Source: Bradyrhizobium sp. AUGA SZCCT0283
GTDB taxonomy: Bacteria; Pseudomonadota; Alphaproteobacteria; Rhizobiales; Xanthobacteraceae
DNA length: 64,000 nt
Reading direction: 5' to 3'
Assembly: GCF_018130385.1 (NCBI RefSeq)
Contig: NZ_JAFCLU010000002.1
Coordinates: 62,001 to 126,000 of the forward strand
Both the position numbers and the translations under genes were made by a program. Shown here piece by piece: positions 18,245 to 26,196 of this stretch (position 1 is the first letter of the stretch; every line of letters starts with the position of its first letter). Below the pieces are notes generated by a model, which worked only from the letters and a program-made list of their open reading frames with translations, was not told where the DNA came from and did not search any database.

Positions 18245-20967
18245 CATTCCAGGTCAACGGCAAGGAATTTTCCGAAGCGCCACAGCCCGGCCAATGCCTG
18301 CGCACGTTCCTGCGCGAACTCGGCCATTTCGGTGTCAAGAAAGGTTGCGACGCCGGCGACTGCGGCGCCTGCACCGTGCTGATCGATGGCGAGCCAGTGC
18401 ATAGCTGCCTGATCCCGGCCTTCCGCGCCGACGGTCACGCCGTGACGACGATCGAAGGCTTTGCCTCTGACAGCGGCACTCATCCGATGCAACAGGCGTT
18501 TCTCGATGCGCAGGGGTTTCAATGCGGCTTCTGCACATCAGGCATGATCCTGACCTGCGCATCGCTGAACCAGGCGCAACGGCAGGACCTCGGCGCCTCG
18601 CTGAAAGGCAATATCTGTCGTTGCACCGGCTATCGCTCGATCGAGGATGCGCTGAACGGCAAGAACAACATCGAAGACGCTGCCGCGGGCACCGCATTCG
18701 GCCGCAGCCTCCCTGCCCCCGCCGGACCGCAGGTAGTGCGCGGCGCGGCGCGCTATACGTTTGATGTCGCGCCGGAAGGTGTGCTGCACATCAAGATGCT
18801 GCGTTCGCCGCATCCGCACGCGAAGATCATCTCGATCGACAAGCGGGCATCGCTCGGTGTTCCCGGCGTGCATACGGTCCTGACGTTTGAAGACGCGCCA
18901 GACAGGCTGTTCTCGACCGCGCGGCACGAGTGGGACTGGATGGACCCGGACGACACCCGTGTGCTCGACAATGTCGTCCGCTTCATCGGGCAGAAGGTCG
19001 CCGCCGTAGTCGCCGAGACCGAAGCCGCCGCGGAGGAAGGCTGCCGGCTGCTCGACGTCGGATACGAAATCTTGCCGGCGGTGGTCGATCCCACGGCCGC
19101 CATCACGACCGGCGCCCCTGTGATTCACGGCGACAAGACGCCGGCAAACCGCGTCGCGAACGCAGGCCGCAATATCGTGGCGGAAAGCCATGGCGAATTT
19201 GGCGATGTCGCGAGCGCACTGGCGCAGGCCGCCGTCAGCTATGAAGGTACTTTTTCGACCCAGCGGGTCCAGCATGCGGCGCTGGAAACCCATGGCGGCC
19301 TTGCCTGGATCGATGCCGATGGAATCCTCAATGTCCGCTCCAGCACGCAGGTGCCATTCCTGACGCGGCGTACGCTGGCCGACCTCTTTCATCTCCCGCC
19401 GGACAAGGTGCGGGTATTCTGTGAGCGCGTCGGGGGCGGATTCGGCGGCAAGCAGGAAATGTTCGTCGAGGATATTCTTGCGCTCGCAGCGCTCAAGACC
19501 GGCCGCCCGGTCAAATTGGAACTGACGCGGGAAGAACAATTCATCGCGACCTCGACGCGGCATCCGATGCAGGTCACCGTTAAAGCAGGCGCCGACAAGG
19601 ACGGCAAACTCACGGCGCTGCAGCTCGACGTCCTCTCGAACACCGGAGCCTACGGCAACCACGCCGGCCCGGTGCTGTTTCATTCGGTCAACGAATGCCT
19701 CGGCGTCTATAACTGCCCGAACAAGAAGGTCGACGGCATCGCCGCCTATACCAACACCGTGCCGGCAGGCGCGTTTCGCGGTTACGGCCTGCCGCAAACC
19801 CTGATCGCCGTCGAAGCCGCAATCGACGAACTGGCAAAACAGCTTGGCATCAGTCCGTTCGAAATGCGCCGCCGCAATGTCGTCAAACTCGGCGATCCCA
19901 TGTCGTCGCCGCCGGAATCCGAATATCACGACGTGCTCTACGGCAGCTATGGCCTCGATCAATGCCTCGATCTGGTCGAGCGCGCGATGGCCGCCGAGGC
20001 GCCGACGCCTTCGCTCTCCGCGGACTGGTTGACCGGGGACGGCATCGCGCTGACCATGATCGACACCGTGCCGCTAGCCGGTCACTTCGCCGATTGCAGC
20101 ATTTCACTGCGCGAGGATGGCGGCTTCGACCTCACGGTCGGCACCGCCGAATTCGGCAACGGCACCAGCACCGTGCATCGCCAGATCGCCGCGTCCGCGC
20201 TGGCGACAACCGTCGATCGCATCCGTCTCAAGCAATCCGACACCGCGCATGGCGGCCACGACACCGGCGCCTATGGGAGCGCCGGGACGTTCGTCGCCGG
20301 CCGCGCGACACAGGCCGCGGCCGAGGCGCTGGCCGGTCAACTGAAGCAATTCGCGGCGTCATTGCTGGGCGAAAACCCGGACGCATGCACCCTCGACAAC
20401 CATGCCACGGTCTGTGCCGGACGCCGCACGCCCTTTGCCTTGCTCGCCGCGTCCGCGCACTCGCTCGGCAAGGTCCTCCGTGCCAACGGCAATTCGTCAG
20501 GTACGCCACGCTCCGTCGCCTTCAATGTACAGGGCTTCCGCGTCGCCGTGAATAAATACACCGGCGAACTCAAGATCCTGAAGAGCGTGCAAGCCGCCGA
20601 TGCCGGCCGTGTCGCCAATCCGATGCAGTGCCGCGGCCAGGTCGAGGGCGGGGTTGCTCAATCGCTCGGCGCTGCGCTCTACGAGGAAATGGTGATCGAC
20701 GACAACGGCCGGGTCATCAATCCCAAATTCCGCGACTATCATCTGCCGTCCTTTGCCGACATTCCCCGCACCGAAGTGTTCTTTGCCGACACGTCGGACA
20801 CGCTGGGGCCGATGGGCGCCAAATCGATGAGCGAAAGCCCGTACAATCCGGTCGCCGCCGCACTCGGCAATGCCATCGCCAACGCGACCGGCATCCGCTT
20901 CACAGCGACCCCGTTCAAGCCGGACCGGCTATGGCCGCTATTGCATGAGAAGTTTGGGTTCGGATGA
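18241..20967 (+). CDS. Fused 2Fe-2S / molybdopterin subunit of a xanthine dehydrogenase-family hydroxylase
   Basis: 908 residues from ATG 18241. Residues 1-140 are a complete iron-sulfur subunit: plant-type ferredoxin cluster Cys36, Cys41, Cys44, Cys56 and second cluster Cys95, Cys98, Cys126, Cys128. After a short linker the molybdopterin domain begins near residue 165, with FCERVGGGFGGKQE, AYTNTVPAGAFRGYG and the C-terminal GAKSMSESPYNP that should carry the catalytic glutamate. In most bacterial xanthine dehydrogenases the Fe-S and Mo parts are separate chains; the fused layout and length recall Desulfovibrio aldehyde oxidoreductase (MOP), but here an FAD subunit is encoded just upstream. 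Purine neighbours suggest hydroxylation of xanthine or a related purine; the substrate is not proven. Confidence 0.88.
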   Translation: MTFQVNGKEFSEAPQPGQCLRTFLRELGHFGVKKGCDAGDCGACTVLIDGEPVHSCLIPAFRADGHAVTTIEGFASDSGTHPMQQAFLDAQGFQCGFCTSGMILTCASLNQAQRQDLGASLKGNICRCTGYRSIEDALNGKNNIEDAAAGTAFGRSLPAPAGPQVVRGAARYTFDVAPEGVLHIKMLRSPHPHAKIISIDKRASLGVPGVHTVLTFEDAPDRLFSTARHEWDWMDPDDTRVLDNVVRFIGQKVAAVVAETEAAAEEGCRLLDVGYEILPAVVDPTAAITTGAPVIHGDKTPANRVANAGRNIVAESHGEFGDVASALAQAAVSYEGTFSTQRVQHAALETHGGLAWIDADGILNVRSSTQVPFLTRRTLADLFHLPPDKVRVFCERVGGGFGGKQEMFVEDILALAALKTGRPVKLELTREEQFIATSTRHPMQVTVKAGADKDGKLTALQLDVLSNTGAYGNHAGPVLFHSVNECLGVYNCPNKKVDGIAAYTNTVPAGAFRGYGLPQTLIAVEAAIDELAKQLGISPFEMRRRNVVKLGDPMSSPPESEYHDVLYGSYGLDQCLDLVERAMAAEAPTPSLSADWLTGDGIALTMIDTVPLAGHFADCSISLREDGGFDLTVGTAEFGNGTSTVHRQIAASALATTVDRIRLKQSDTAHGGHDTGAYGSAGTFVAGRATQAAAEALAGQLKQFAASLLGENPDACTLDNHATVCAGRRTPFALLAASAHSLGKVLRANGNSSGTPRSVAFNVQGFRVAVNKYTGELKILKSVQAADAGRVANPMQCRGQVEGGVAQSLGAALYEEMVIDDNGRVINPKFRDYHLPSFADIPRTEVFFADTSDTLGPMGAKSMSESPYNPVAAALGNAIANATGIRFTATPFKPDRLWPLLHEKFGFG

Positions 20968-21280
20968 ACCCGTCCTTAACGTAATTCTCCGAGCCCGACT
21001 GACTTCGCAAGGGCAAAGCCGGCAATCACTCGTCGGGCTTCCTGCGATCATACGTTTGGAGAGAAACGGGCCTTGCGGAGAACAATAAGTCGATTCTGCC
21101 CCGTTGTGGTGCGGAGCTCAAATTGGAAATGGCTACGGATATTGGGCTAAATTGCCAAGTAAATGCTGCGGAGAAGACACTGGTAGAGCGATCTGGCGGA
21201 GGGAGGAATTCGAACTGGCGGTACGCTCGTTTTAGTCGGCGCTTCTCAAACGGTGAAAGCGGCTAAGATCTTGAAAGGCT
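20968..21280. other. Gene-free stretch before tRNA-Lys
   Basis: About 310 bases. No supported gene. It holds the tRNA-like fragment described at 21194-21227; otherwise I see nothing in it. Confidence 0.5.
21194..21227 (-). pseudogene. Possible decayed 3' end of a tRNA-Ser
   Basis: On the minus strand GTACCGCCAGTTCGAATTC and the following CTCCCTCCGCCA resemble the T-arm and acceptor end of alphaproteobacterial tRNA-Ser (GGTTCGAATCC...CTCTCCGCCA), with two bases lost in the acceptor and mismatches in the T-stem. No D-arm or anticodon arm lies upstream. It may be a remnant left by an integrated element or a chance match. Confidence 0.35.
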
Positions 21281-21356
<76 letters not shown>

Positions 21357-21468
21357 GGAACTTGGTCCGGAAAGCCCTCGCAAGAGGGCGTCGTTTAGCA
21401 AAGCGACCCCGGGATGTCCAGCAAGCCGAGACGAGTTTTCCCGGGCTTTGGCTGGCGGCCGGAATGGC

Positions 21469-21494
21469 AAAAAGCCGCTGGATTTCAGCGGCTT
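21469..21494 (-). terminator. Intrinsic terminator after the LTXXQ gene
   Basis: A nine-pair stem (AAGCCGCTG with CAGCGGCTT, five-base loop) followed on the minus strand by TTTTT. It is placed 40 bases past the stop of the gene at 21534. Confidence 0.8.
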
Positions 21495-21533
21495 CCGCCG
21501 ATGTTGGGAACGGGCACCCGATTGGGGTGCGCG

Positions 21534-22130
21534 TCAGAGCCGTTCGGGACCGCCCCGGGCCGGTCCATCGTCCCGATCATCGCGATTTCGGCCGTAGCCG
21601 TGGTGCCAGTCAGAGTCGCGGTCCATGCCCATTTCGCGCTCGAACCGGTGGTGGCGCCAGCCTTCCCTGCCCCCGAACCCGCGGTCCATATGGGTCAGGA
21701 CGGTGAGCCGGCGCTTCTGGCCGTCATCAAGCGTCTTGTAGAGCGGGTCGGCGGCCTCCGCGATCTTCTTCATGGCGGCCGCCGTGGCGGCCATATTCTC
21801 GGCCCGGTCACGCAGCCGCGCTACCGGATCGTCCGGCTTCTGCTGGCCGGAATCGTCCTTCGGCGGGTTCATCCGCGCGTTGGCGCGATCGATCCTGAGC
21901 TTGGCGAACTCCTTGACCGCGGCCTCGACCGGCGGCCACAGCTTTTCCTGGTCCGCCGTCAGTTTGAGGCCGGCATGGACGGCCGCAATCCGGGCGTCGG
22001 CATAGGCCGCCCGGTCCTCCGCATTCATCCGCGAAAACCCGTGGTGGCCCCAATGGCGGTGCTGGGCATAGACGGCGGTCGAACCGGCGATGGCAAGAAC
22101 CGCGACCGCAGCGATGGCGAACTTCCTCAT
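21534..22130 (-). CDS. Periplasmic LTXXQ-motif (Spy/CpxP-like) protein
   Basis: 198 residues. It has a Sec signal peptide (MRKFAIAAVAVLAIAGSTAVYA, cleavage near residue 22), then a His-rich segment (HRHWGHHG) and the name-giving LTADQ at about 57-61 in a predicted all-helical region. The C-terminal 50 residues are charged and rich in Gly, Arg, Asp and His, and probably disordered. Spy/CpxP relatives act as periplasmic chaperones or envelope-stress sensors that may bind metals. ATG at 22130 is preceded by an AGGAGG-like site. It appears monocistronic, ending in a clear terminator. Confidence 0.82.
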   Translation of the reverse strand: MRKFAIAAVAVLAIAGSTAVYAQHRHWGHHGFSRMNAEDRAAYADARIAAVHAGLKLTADQEKLWPPVEAAVKEFAKLRIDRANARMNPPKDDSGQQKPDDPVARLRDRAENMAATAAAMKKIAEAADPLYKTLDDGQKRRLTVLTHMDRGFGGREGWRHHRFEREMGMDRDSDWHHGYGRNRDDRDDGPARGGPERL

Positions 22131-22262
22131 GCGAACCTCCTGTGAAAGGTTGCCTGAAGATGGGCTCGCGTCAGTCGGCGTTCAACTTAAGGATTGGCAA
22201 GGGAGGCTTCCCTTACCAAGATGTAATGTGACGCCGTTTGATCCACCGCAATGCCCAACCAG

Positions 22263-23588
22263 CTACAGCATCCCCAGCGCACGCGGCAGCCACAGCGAGA
22301 TCTCCGGCACGTAGGTAACGATGCCGAGGAAGATCAGCATGGTCAAAAGCCACGGCCACACCGCGACCGTCAGCTCGGTGATGCCCATCTTGGCGATGCC
22401 GGAGGCCACGTAGAGGTTCAGCCCGACCGGCGGATGGCACATGCCGACTTCCATGTTGACGACCATCAGGATGCCGAGATGCACCGGATGGATGCCGAGT
22501 TTGACCGCCACCGGAAACAGGATCGGCCCCATGATCAGCACGATCGAGGACGCCTCCATCACGTTGCCCGCGATCAAGAGCAGCACGTTGACGATCAGGA
22601 GGAAGATGATCCAGTCGACACCGACCGAGGTGATCCACGCCGCGATCTGTTGCGGAATATTCTCATTCGCCATCAGGAAGGAGAACAGCACCGCATTGGT
22701 GATGATATACAGGATCATCGCGCTCATGTTGGCGGAGCCGAGCAGCACCCGCGGCACGTCCTTGAGCGACATGTCGCGATAGACGAACACCGCAATGACG
22801 AAGGCATAGACCGCGCTGATGGCAGCCGCCTCCGTCGGCGTGAACAGGCCCGCATAGATGCCGCCGAGTACGATCAGGATCAGCAGCAATCCCCACATGC
22901 ATTTGCGGAACGCGAGGAAGCGTTCGGTCCAGCTTGCGCGCGGCAGCCTCGGATAGTCGTTCTTCCAGGCGCGGTAGAAGGTCGTCAGTCCCAGCAGCGA
23001 CGCCAGCATGACGCCGGGGATGACGCCAGCCATGAACATCTGGCCGACAGAGGCCGACGAGACGCGGTGACCGGCCGGATCGAGCGCAACGCTGCCGCCG
23101 GTCGCCACGCAATAGATCACCATCACGATCGAGGGCGGGATCAGGATGCCGAGCGCGCCCGACGTGGTGATGACGCCGGCGCCGAAGCGCTTCGGGAATC
23201 CCTGCTTGACCATCGCAGGCATCATGATCGAGCCGATCGCGATCACCGTTGCCGGCGACGAGCCTGACACCGCGGCAAACAGCGCGCAGGCCATCACGCC
23301 CGCCAGCCCCAGCCCGCCGTACCAGTGCCCGACCATCGAGGTCGCAAAATTGATCATGCGGCGCGCGACGCCGCCATGGGTCAGGAAATTGCCGGCAAGG
23401 ATAAAGAACGGGATCGCCATGATCTCGAAATTGTCGATGCCGGTGAACAGCTTCAGCGCCACCGATTCAGTCGGGACGTTCGTCATGGTGTAGATGAAGG
23501 TCAGAACCGTCATGCCAAGCGCGATCGAGATCGGCATGCCCGTCAGCATCAGCGCGATCAGCAGGGAGAAGATGATCAGACTGCTCAT
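22263..23588 (-). CDS. TRAP transporter large permease (DctM type)
   Basis: 441 residues with about twelve hydrophobic segments, the size of a DctM subunit that forms the sodium-coupled channel of TRAP importers. Typical stretches are GMPISIALGMT near the N terminus, FAAVSGSSPATVIAIGSIM (about 108-126) and HPPVGLNLYV near residue 395. Its start overlaps the end of the small permease gene by four bases (ATGA), so both membrane subunits are co-translated. Confidence 0.94.
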   Translation of the reverse strand: MSSLIIFSLLIALMLTGMPISIALGMTVLTFIYTMTNVPTESVALKLFTGIDNFEIMAIPFFILAGNFLTHGGVARRMINFATSMVGHWYGGLGLAGVMACALFAAVSGSSPATVIAIGSIMMPAMVKQGFPKRFGAGVITTSGALGILIPPSIVMVIYCVATGGSVALDPAGHRVSSASVGQMFMAGVIPGVMLASLLGLTTFYRAWKNDYPRLPRASWTERFLAFRKCMWGLLLILIVLGGIYAGLFTPTEAAAISAVYAFVIAVFVYRDMSLKDVPRVLLGSANMSAMILYIITNAVLFSFLMANENIPQQIAAWITSVGVDWIIFLLIVNVLLLIAGNVMEASSIVLIMGPILFPVAVKLGIHPVHLGILMVVNMEVGMCHPPVGLNLYVASGIAKMGITELTVAVWPWLLTMLIFLGIVTYVPEISLWLPRALGML

Positions 23589-24160
23589 CGGGTGACCTCC
23601 GCCGCGCCGATACCGGGCTCTTCGATATCGACTCCCTCGACATGGGCGTGGTCATGGTGCGGCAGCTCGCCGGTACGCCAATAACCGTACGCGACCTGCA
23701 GGAACCGGAAGCACATCAGATAGGAGCCGAGCGGAATGCAGAGATAGACGAACCAGCTCGGGATCTCGAGGTCGGGCGAGACCTGGTCGGTATACATCAG
23801 TCCGATCACGAATTTCGCGCCCATGGTGCCGATCACGGCGGTGAAAAACGCGCCGCAGAACAGCCCGAACAGCACGACCGCATTGCGCCAGGGCGATTTG
23901 AGCTGGTTGACCACCACGTCGACGCCGACGTGGATGCCGGTGCGCACGCCATAGGCGGCGCCGAACTTGGCGACCCACACAAACATGTAGATGCAAAGTT
24001 CCTGCGCCCAGGACAGGTTGATCGGAAACAGGATGGGATACAGGAATGGAATGCCGATGAGATAGCGGTGCATCACCGCGATGAAGATGATCGTCGTCGC
24101 CAACGCCATCAGCGTCGCGATCAATATCTCCTCAAGCCGATCGAGGATGCGAAGCAGCAT
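23585..24160 (-). CDS. TRAP transporter small permease (DctQ type)
   Basis: 191 residues with four predicted membrane helices and the family segment LSWAQELCIYMFVWVAKFGA near residues 50-70, followed by GIHVGVDVVVNQL. DctQ packs against DctM. It lies downstream of the binding-protein gene with a terminator in the gap and overlaps dctM. The C terminus ends in a short His/Asp-rich cytoplasmic tail. Confidence 0.92.
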   Translation of the reverse strand: MLLRILDRLEEILIATLMALATTIIFIAVMHRYLIGIPFLYPILFPINLSWAQELCIYMFVWVAKFGAAYGVRTGIHVGVDVVVNQLKSPWRNAVVLFGLFCGAFFTAVIGTMGAKFVIGLMYTDQVSPDLEIPSWFVYLCIPLGSYLMCFRFLQVAYGYWRTGELPHHDHAHVEGVDIEEPGIGAAEVTR

Positions 24161-24261
24161 CGACTTCCCCCTGTAGGATCGGCCTTTTTGTCACGGCCTG
24201 ACCCTGCGCTATTCCCGCGGCGTCCTTTGCGGCCCGCAGTCCCCACTCGCTCATAGCATAT

Positions 24262-24304
24262 TTCGAACAAGAAAAGGGCTTCCGTGCCGAAGCACGGAAG
24301 CCCT
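24262..24304 (-). terminator. Terminator between the TRAP binding-protein gene and the membrane-subunit genes
   Basis: A perfect 13-pair stem (AGGGCTTCCGTGC / GCACGGAAGCCCT) closed by a TTCG tetraloop on the minus strand, followed by TTTTCTTGTT. It lies inside the TRAP operon just after the binding-protein stop, so it should lower expression of the permeases relative to the binding protein. Confidence 0.85.
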
Positions 24305-24316
24305 CAACAGCAATAT

Positions 24317-25318
24317 CTAGTTAGTCGCGCCCCTCGTCTCCTTGAGGAATTCGTCGATCAGAGGCTGGCCGACGCGGCTTGCAACGTCCTTGTAGACCGG
24401 CTCCATCGCCTTGCGCATCGCTGCGTCCTGCTCCGGCGTCAGCTTAATGATCTCGCTCTTGCCGGTCTTCTTGATTTCGGCGAGCGCGTCCTCGTTCTCC
24501 TTCGCCGACTGGCCGTTGCCATATTCGGTCGCTTCCTTCATGGCCTTTTCGCATTGCGCGCGGATATCCGCCGGCATGCCATCCCAGAACTTCTTGTTGG
24601 TGACCACGACGTAGCCGATGTAGCCGTGATTGGTTTCGGTGATGTACTTCTGCACCTCATGCATCTTCTGGGTGTAGATGTTGGACCAGGTGTTCTCCTG
24701 GCCGTCGACGACGCCGGTCTGCAGCGCTTGATAGACTTCGGAGAACGCCATCACCTGCGGAATCACGCCGAGCGAACGGAACTGGGCTTCCAGCACCTTG
24801 GAAGACTGGATCCGGAATTTCAGGCCCTTGTAGTCGGCGGGCGTCACCAGCTTCTTGTTGGCGCTCATCTGCTTGAAGCCGTTGTCCCAGTAGGCAAGGC
24901 CGGTCATGCCCTTGGAATCGAGCAGCTTCAAAAGCCTGGCGCCGAGCGGGCCATCGGTGACTTTGCGCAGCGTCTTCAGATCGGGGAGGATGTAGGGCAG
25001 ATCGAACACTTCGAATTCCTTGACCCCGATCGGGCCGAACTTCGAGTTCGACGGCGCCAGCATCTGCACCGCGCCGAGCTGCAGCGCTTCCAGCTCTTCC
25101 TTGTCCTTGTAGAGCTGCGAGTTCGGATAGACTTCGACCTTGACCTTGCCGCCGGTATATTTCTCGGCCAGCTCCTTGAACTTCTCCGCCGCCAGCCCCT
25201 TTGGCGTGTTGGTCGCCACCACGTGGCTGAACTTGATCACGATCGGCGATTGCGCCGCTGCAGGTCCGACCAGAGTCAGTGCCGCGATCGACGCCGCGGC
25301 CAAAATCAGCTTGCCCAT
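24317..25318 (-). CDS. TRAP transporter solute-binding protein (DctP type)
   Basis: 333 residues from ATG 25318, preceded by GGGAGGATAC; the frame extends further upstream without such a site. It has a signal peptide (MGKLILAAASIAALTLVGPAAAQ, cleavage near residue 22). The DctP fold is shown by IKFSHVVATNTPKG, GLKFRIQSSK, whose arginine normally salt-bridges a ligand carboxylate, and GVVDGQENTWSNIY. It probably captures an organic acid in the periplasm for the DctQM pair downstream. The exact ligand cannot be read from the sequence. Confidence 0.93.
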   Translation of the reverse strand: MGKLILAAASIAALTLVGPAAAQSPIVIKFSHVVATNTPKGLAAEKFKELAEKYTGGKVKVEVYPNSQLYKDKEELEALQLGAVQMLAPSNSKFGPIGVKEFEVFDLPYILPDLKTLRKVTDGPLGARLLKLLDSKGMTGLAYWDNGFKQMSANKKLVTPADYKGLKFRIQSSKVLEAQFRSLGVIPQVMAFSEVYQALQTGVVDGQENTWSNIYTQKMHEVQKYITETNHGYIGYVVVTNKKFWDGMPADIRAQCEKAMKEATEYGNGQSAKENEDALAEIKKTGKSEIIKLTPEQDAAMRKAMEPVYKDVASRVGQPLIDEFLKETRGATN

Positions 25319-25444
25319 GTATCCTCCCATTATTCCTTCGGAGCGCGTGAATGCGGGTTCCGAAGCTTTGCATGCCAGTTGGACCAATATAGACAAGCCA
25401 GCCGAAATGCCATTGCCCGTTAGCAGGGGCCATGCTGATGGTTT

Positions 25445-25998
25445 TGCTGCATCGCAAAATGCGACATTCTGTCCGCTCGGGTTTCCAGCCTGTTGAAGCT
25501 GTCGGGCGACCTCGATCAGGCCTGCCATCTCACCGTCTACAGTCAGGGCGGCAGATCGTGGTCGCAAAGGTCGACGCCCCCAGCGGGATGGGATTCAGCG
25601 TTCGCGTCGGCGCCGAACTGGGCGTGCTGGTTTCGGCGTCAGGGCGGGTCCTGCTGGCCTTTCAGGACGATGAGACGCGGCAAATTCGCATCGCGGAATC
25701 GCTGGCCCGACGGCCGGAGCAGGCTGATCCGCAGATCGGCCCGACGCTGGATACGGTCCGGGCGCTCGGCTTCGAATCCATTCCCAGCGTTCAGGTGCGC
25801 GGCCTTTACGCCGTCAGCTTTCCGATCGTGGATTCGCAGGGCCATGCGATTGCTGCCCTGACGGTGCCCTATGCGGAGAGGATCGACAAGATCGACCGCA
25901 AGTCGATCGCGACGGTGGAGGAGACGCTGGGCGCGACGGCGCAGACCTTGTCGCGGCGCATGGGCGGCGCGTCGAAGAGTCGGGTAAATTCCGTTTAA
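25445..25998 (+). pseudogene. IclR-family regulator, broken: no DNA-binding domain and a frameshift
   Basis: The C-terminal ligand-binding half of an IclR regulator is recognisable: LLKLSGDLDQACHLTVYSQG in one frame (25490-25550), then QIVVAKVDAPSGMGF, ASGRVLLAF and VSFPIVDSQGHAIAALTVPY in another, to the stop at 25998. Restoring one base near 25548 (GCGGCAG to GCGGCCAG) joins the two frames. The N-terminal winged helix-turn-helix (about 70 residues) is missing; the upstream DNA is the promoter side of the TRAP operon. It probably once regulated the divergent TRAP genes. Confidence 0.78.
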
Positions 25999-26015
25999 GC
26001 GGTCGCTGCCGCAGC

Positions 26016-26125
26016 CGTCATTGCCTGCGACAAACGCGAAGCGTTTGCGCATGGGAGCAACGCAACGAAACAATCCAGACTTCCTTGCCGATCGATGGAT
26101 TGCTTCGCTTCGCTCGCAATGACGG
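26016..26125. repeat. Palindromic repeat, CGTCATTGC...GCAATGACGG family (copy 1, diverged left arm)
   Basis: The right arm TGGATTGCTTCGCTTCGCTC plus GCAATGACGG is intact; the left arm is degraded (CGTCATTGCCTGCGAC). Better copies are at 36309, 41116 and 45752. It lies between the IclR remnant and the leuA terminator. Confidence 0.7.
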
Positions 26126-26138
26126 CGGAGGGCCAATG

Positions 26139-26169
26139 AAAAAACGCGGCGCTTCGGAGCGCCGCGTTT
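26139..26169 (-). terminator. Intrinsic terminator after leuA
   Basis: A perfect 12-pair stem (AAACGCGGCGCT / AGCGCCGCGTTT) with a four-base loop, followed by T residues on the minus strand, about 28 bases past the leuA stop. Confidence 0.88.
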
Positions 26170-26196
26170 CGTTAGCCCGCTGACGAGCAAAGGGCC

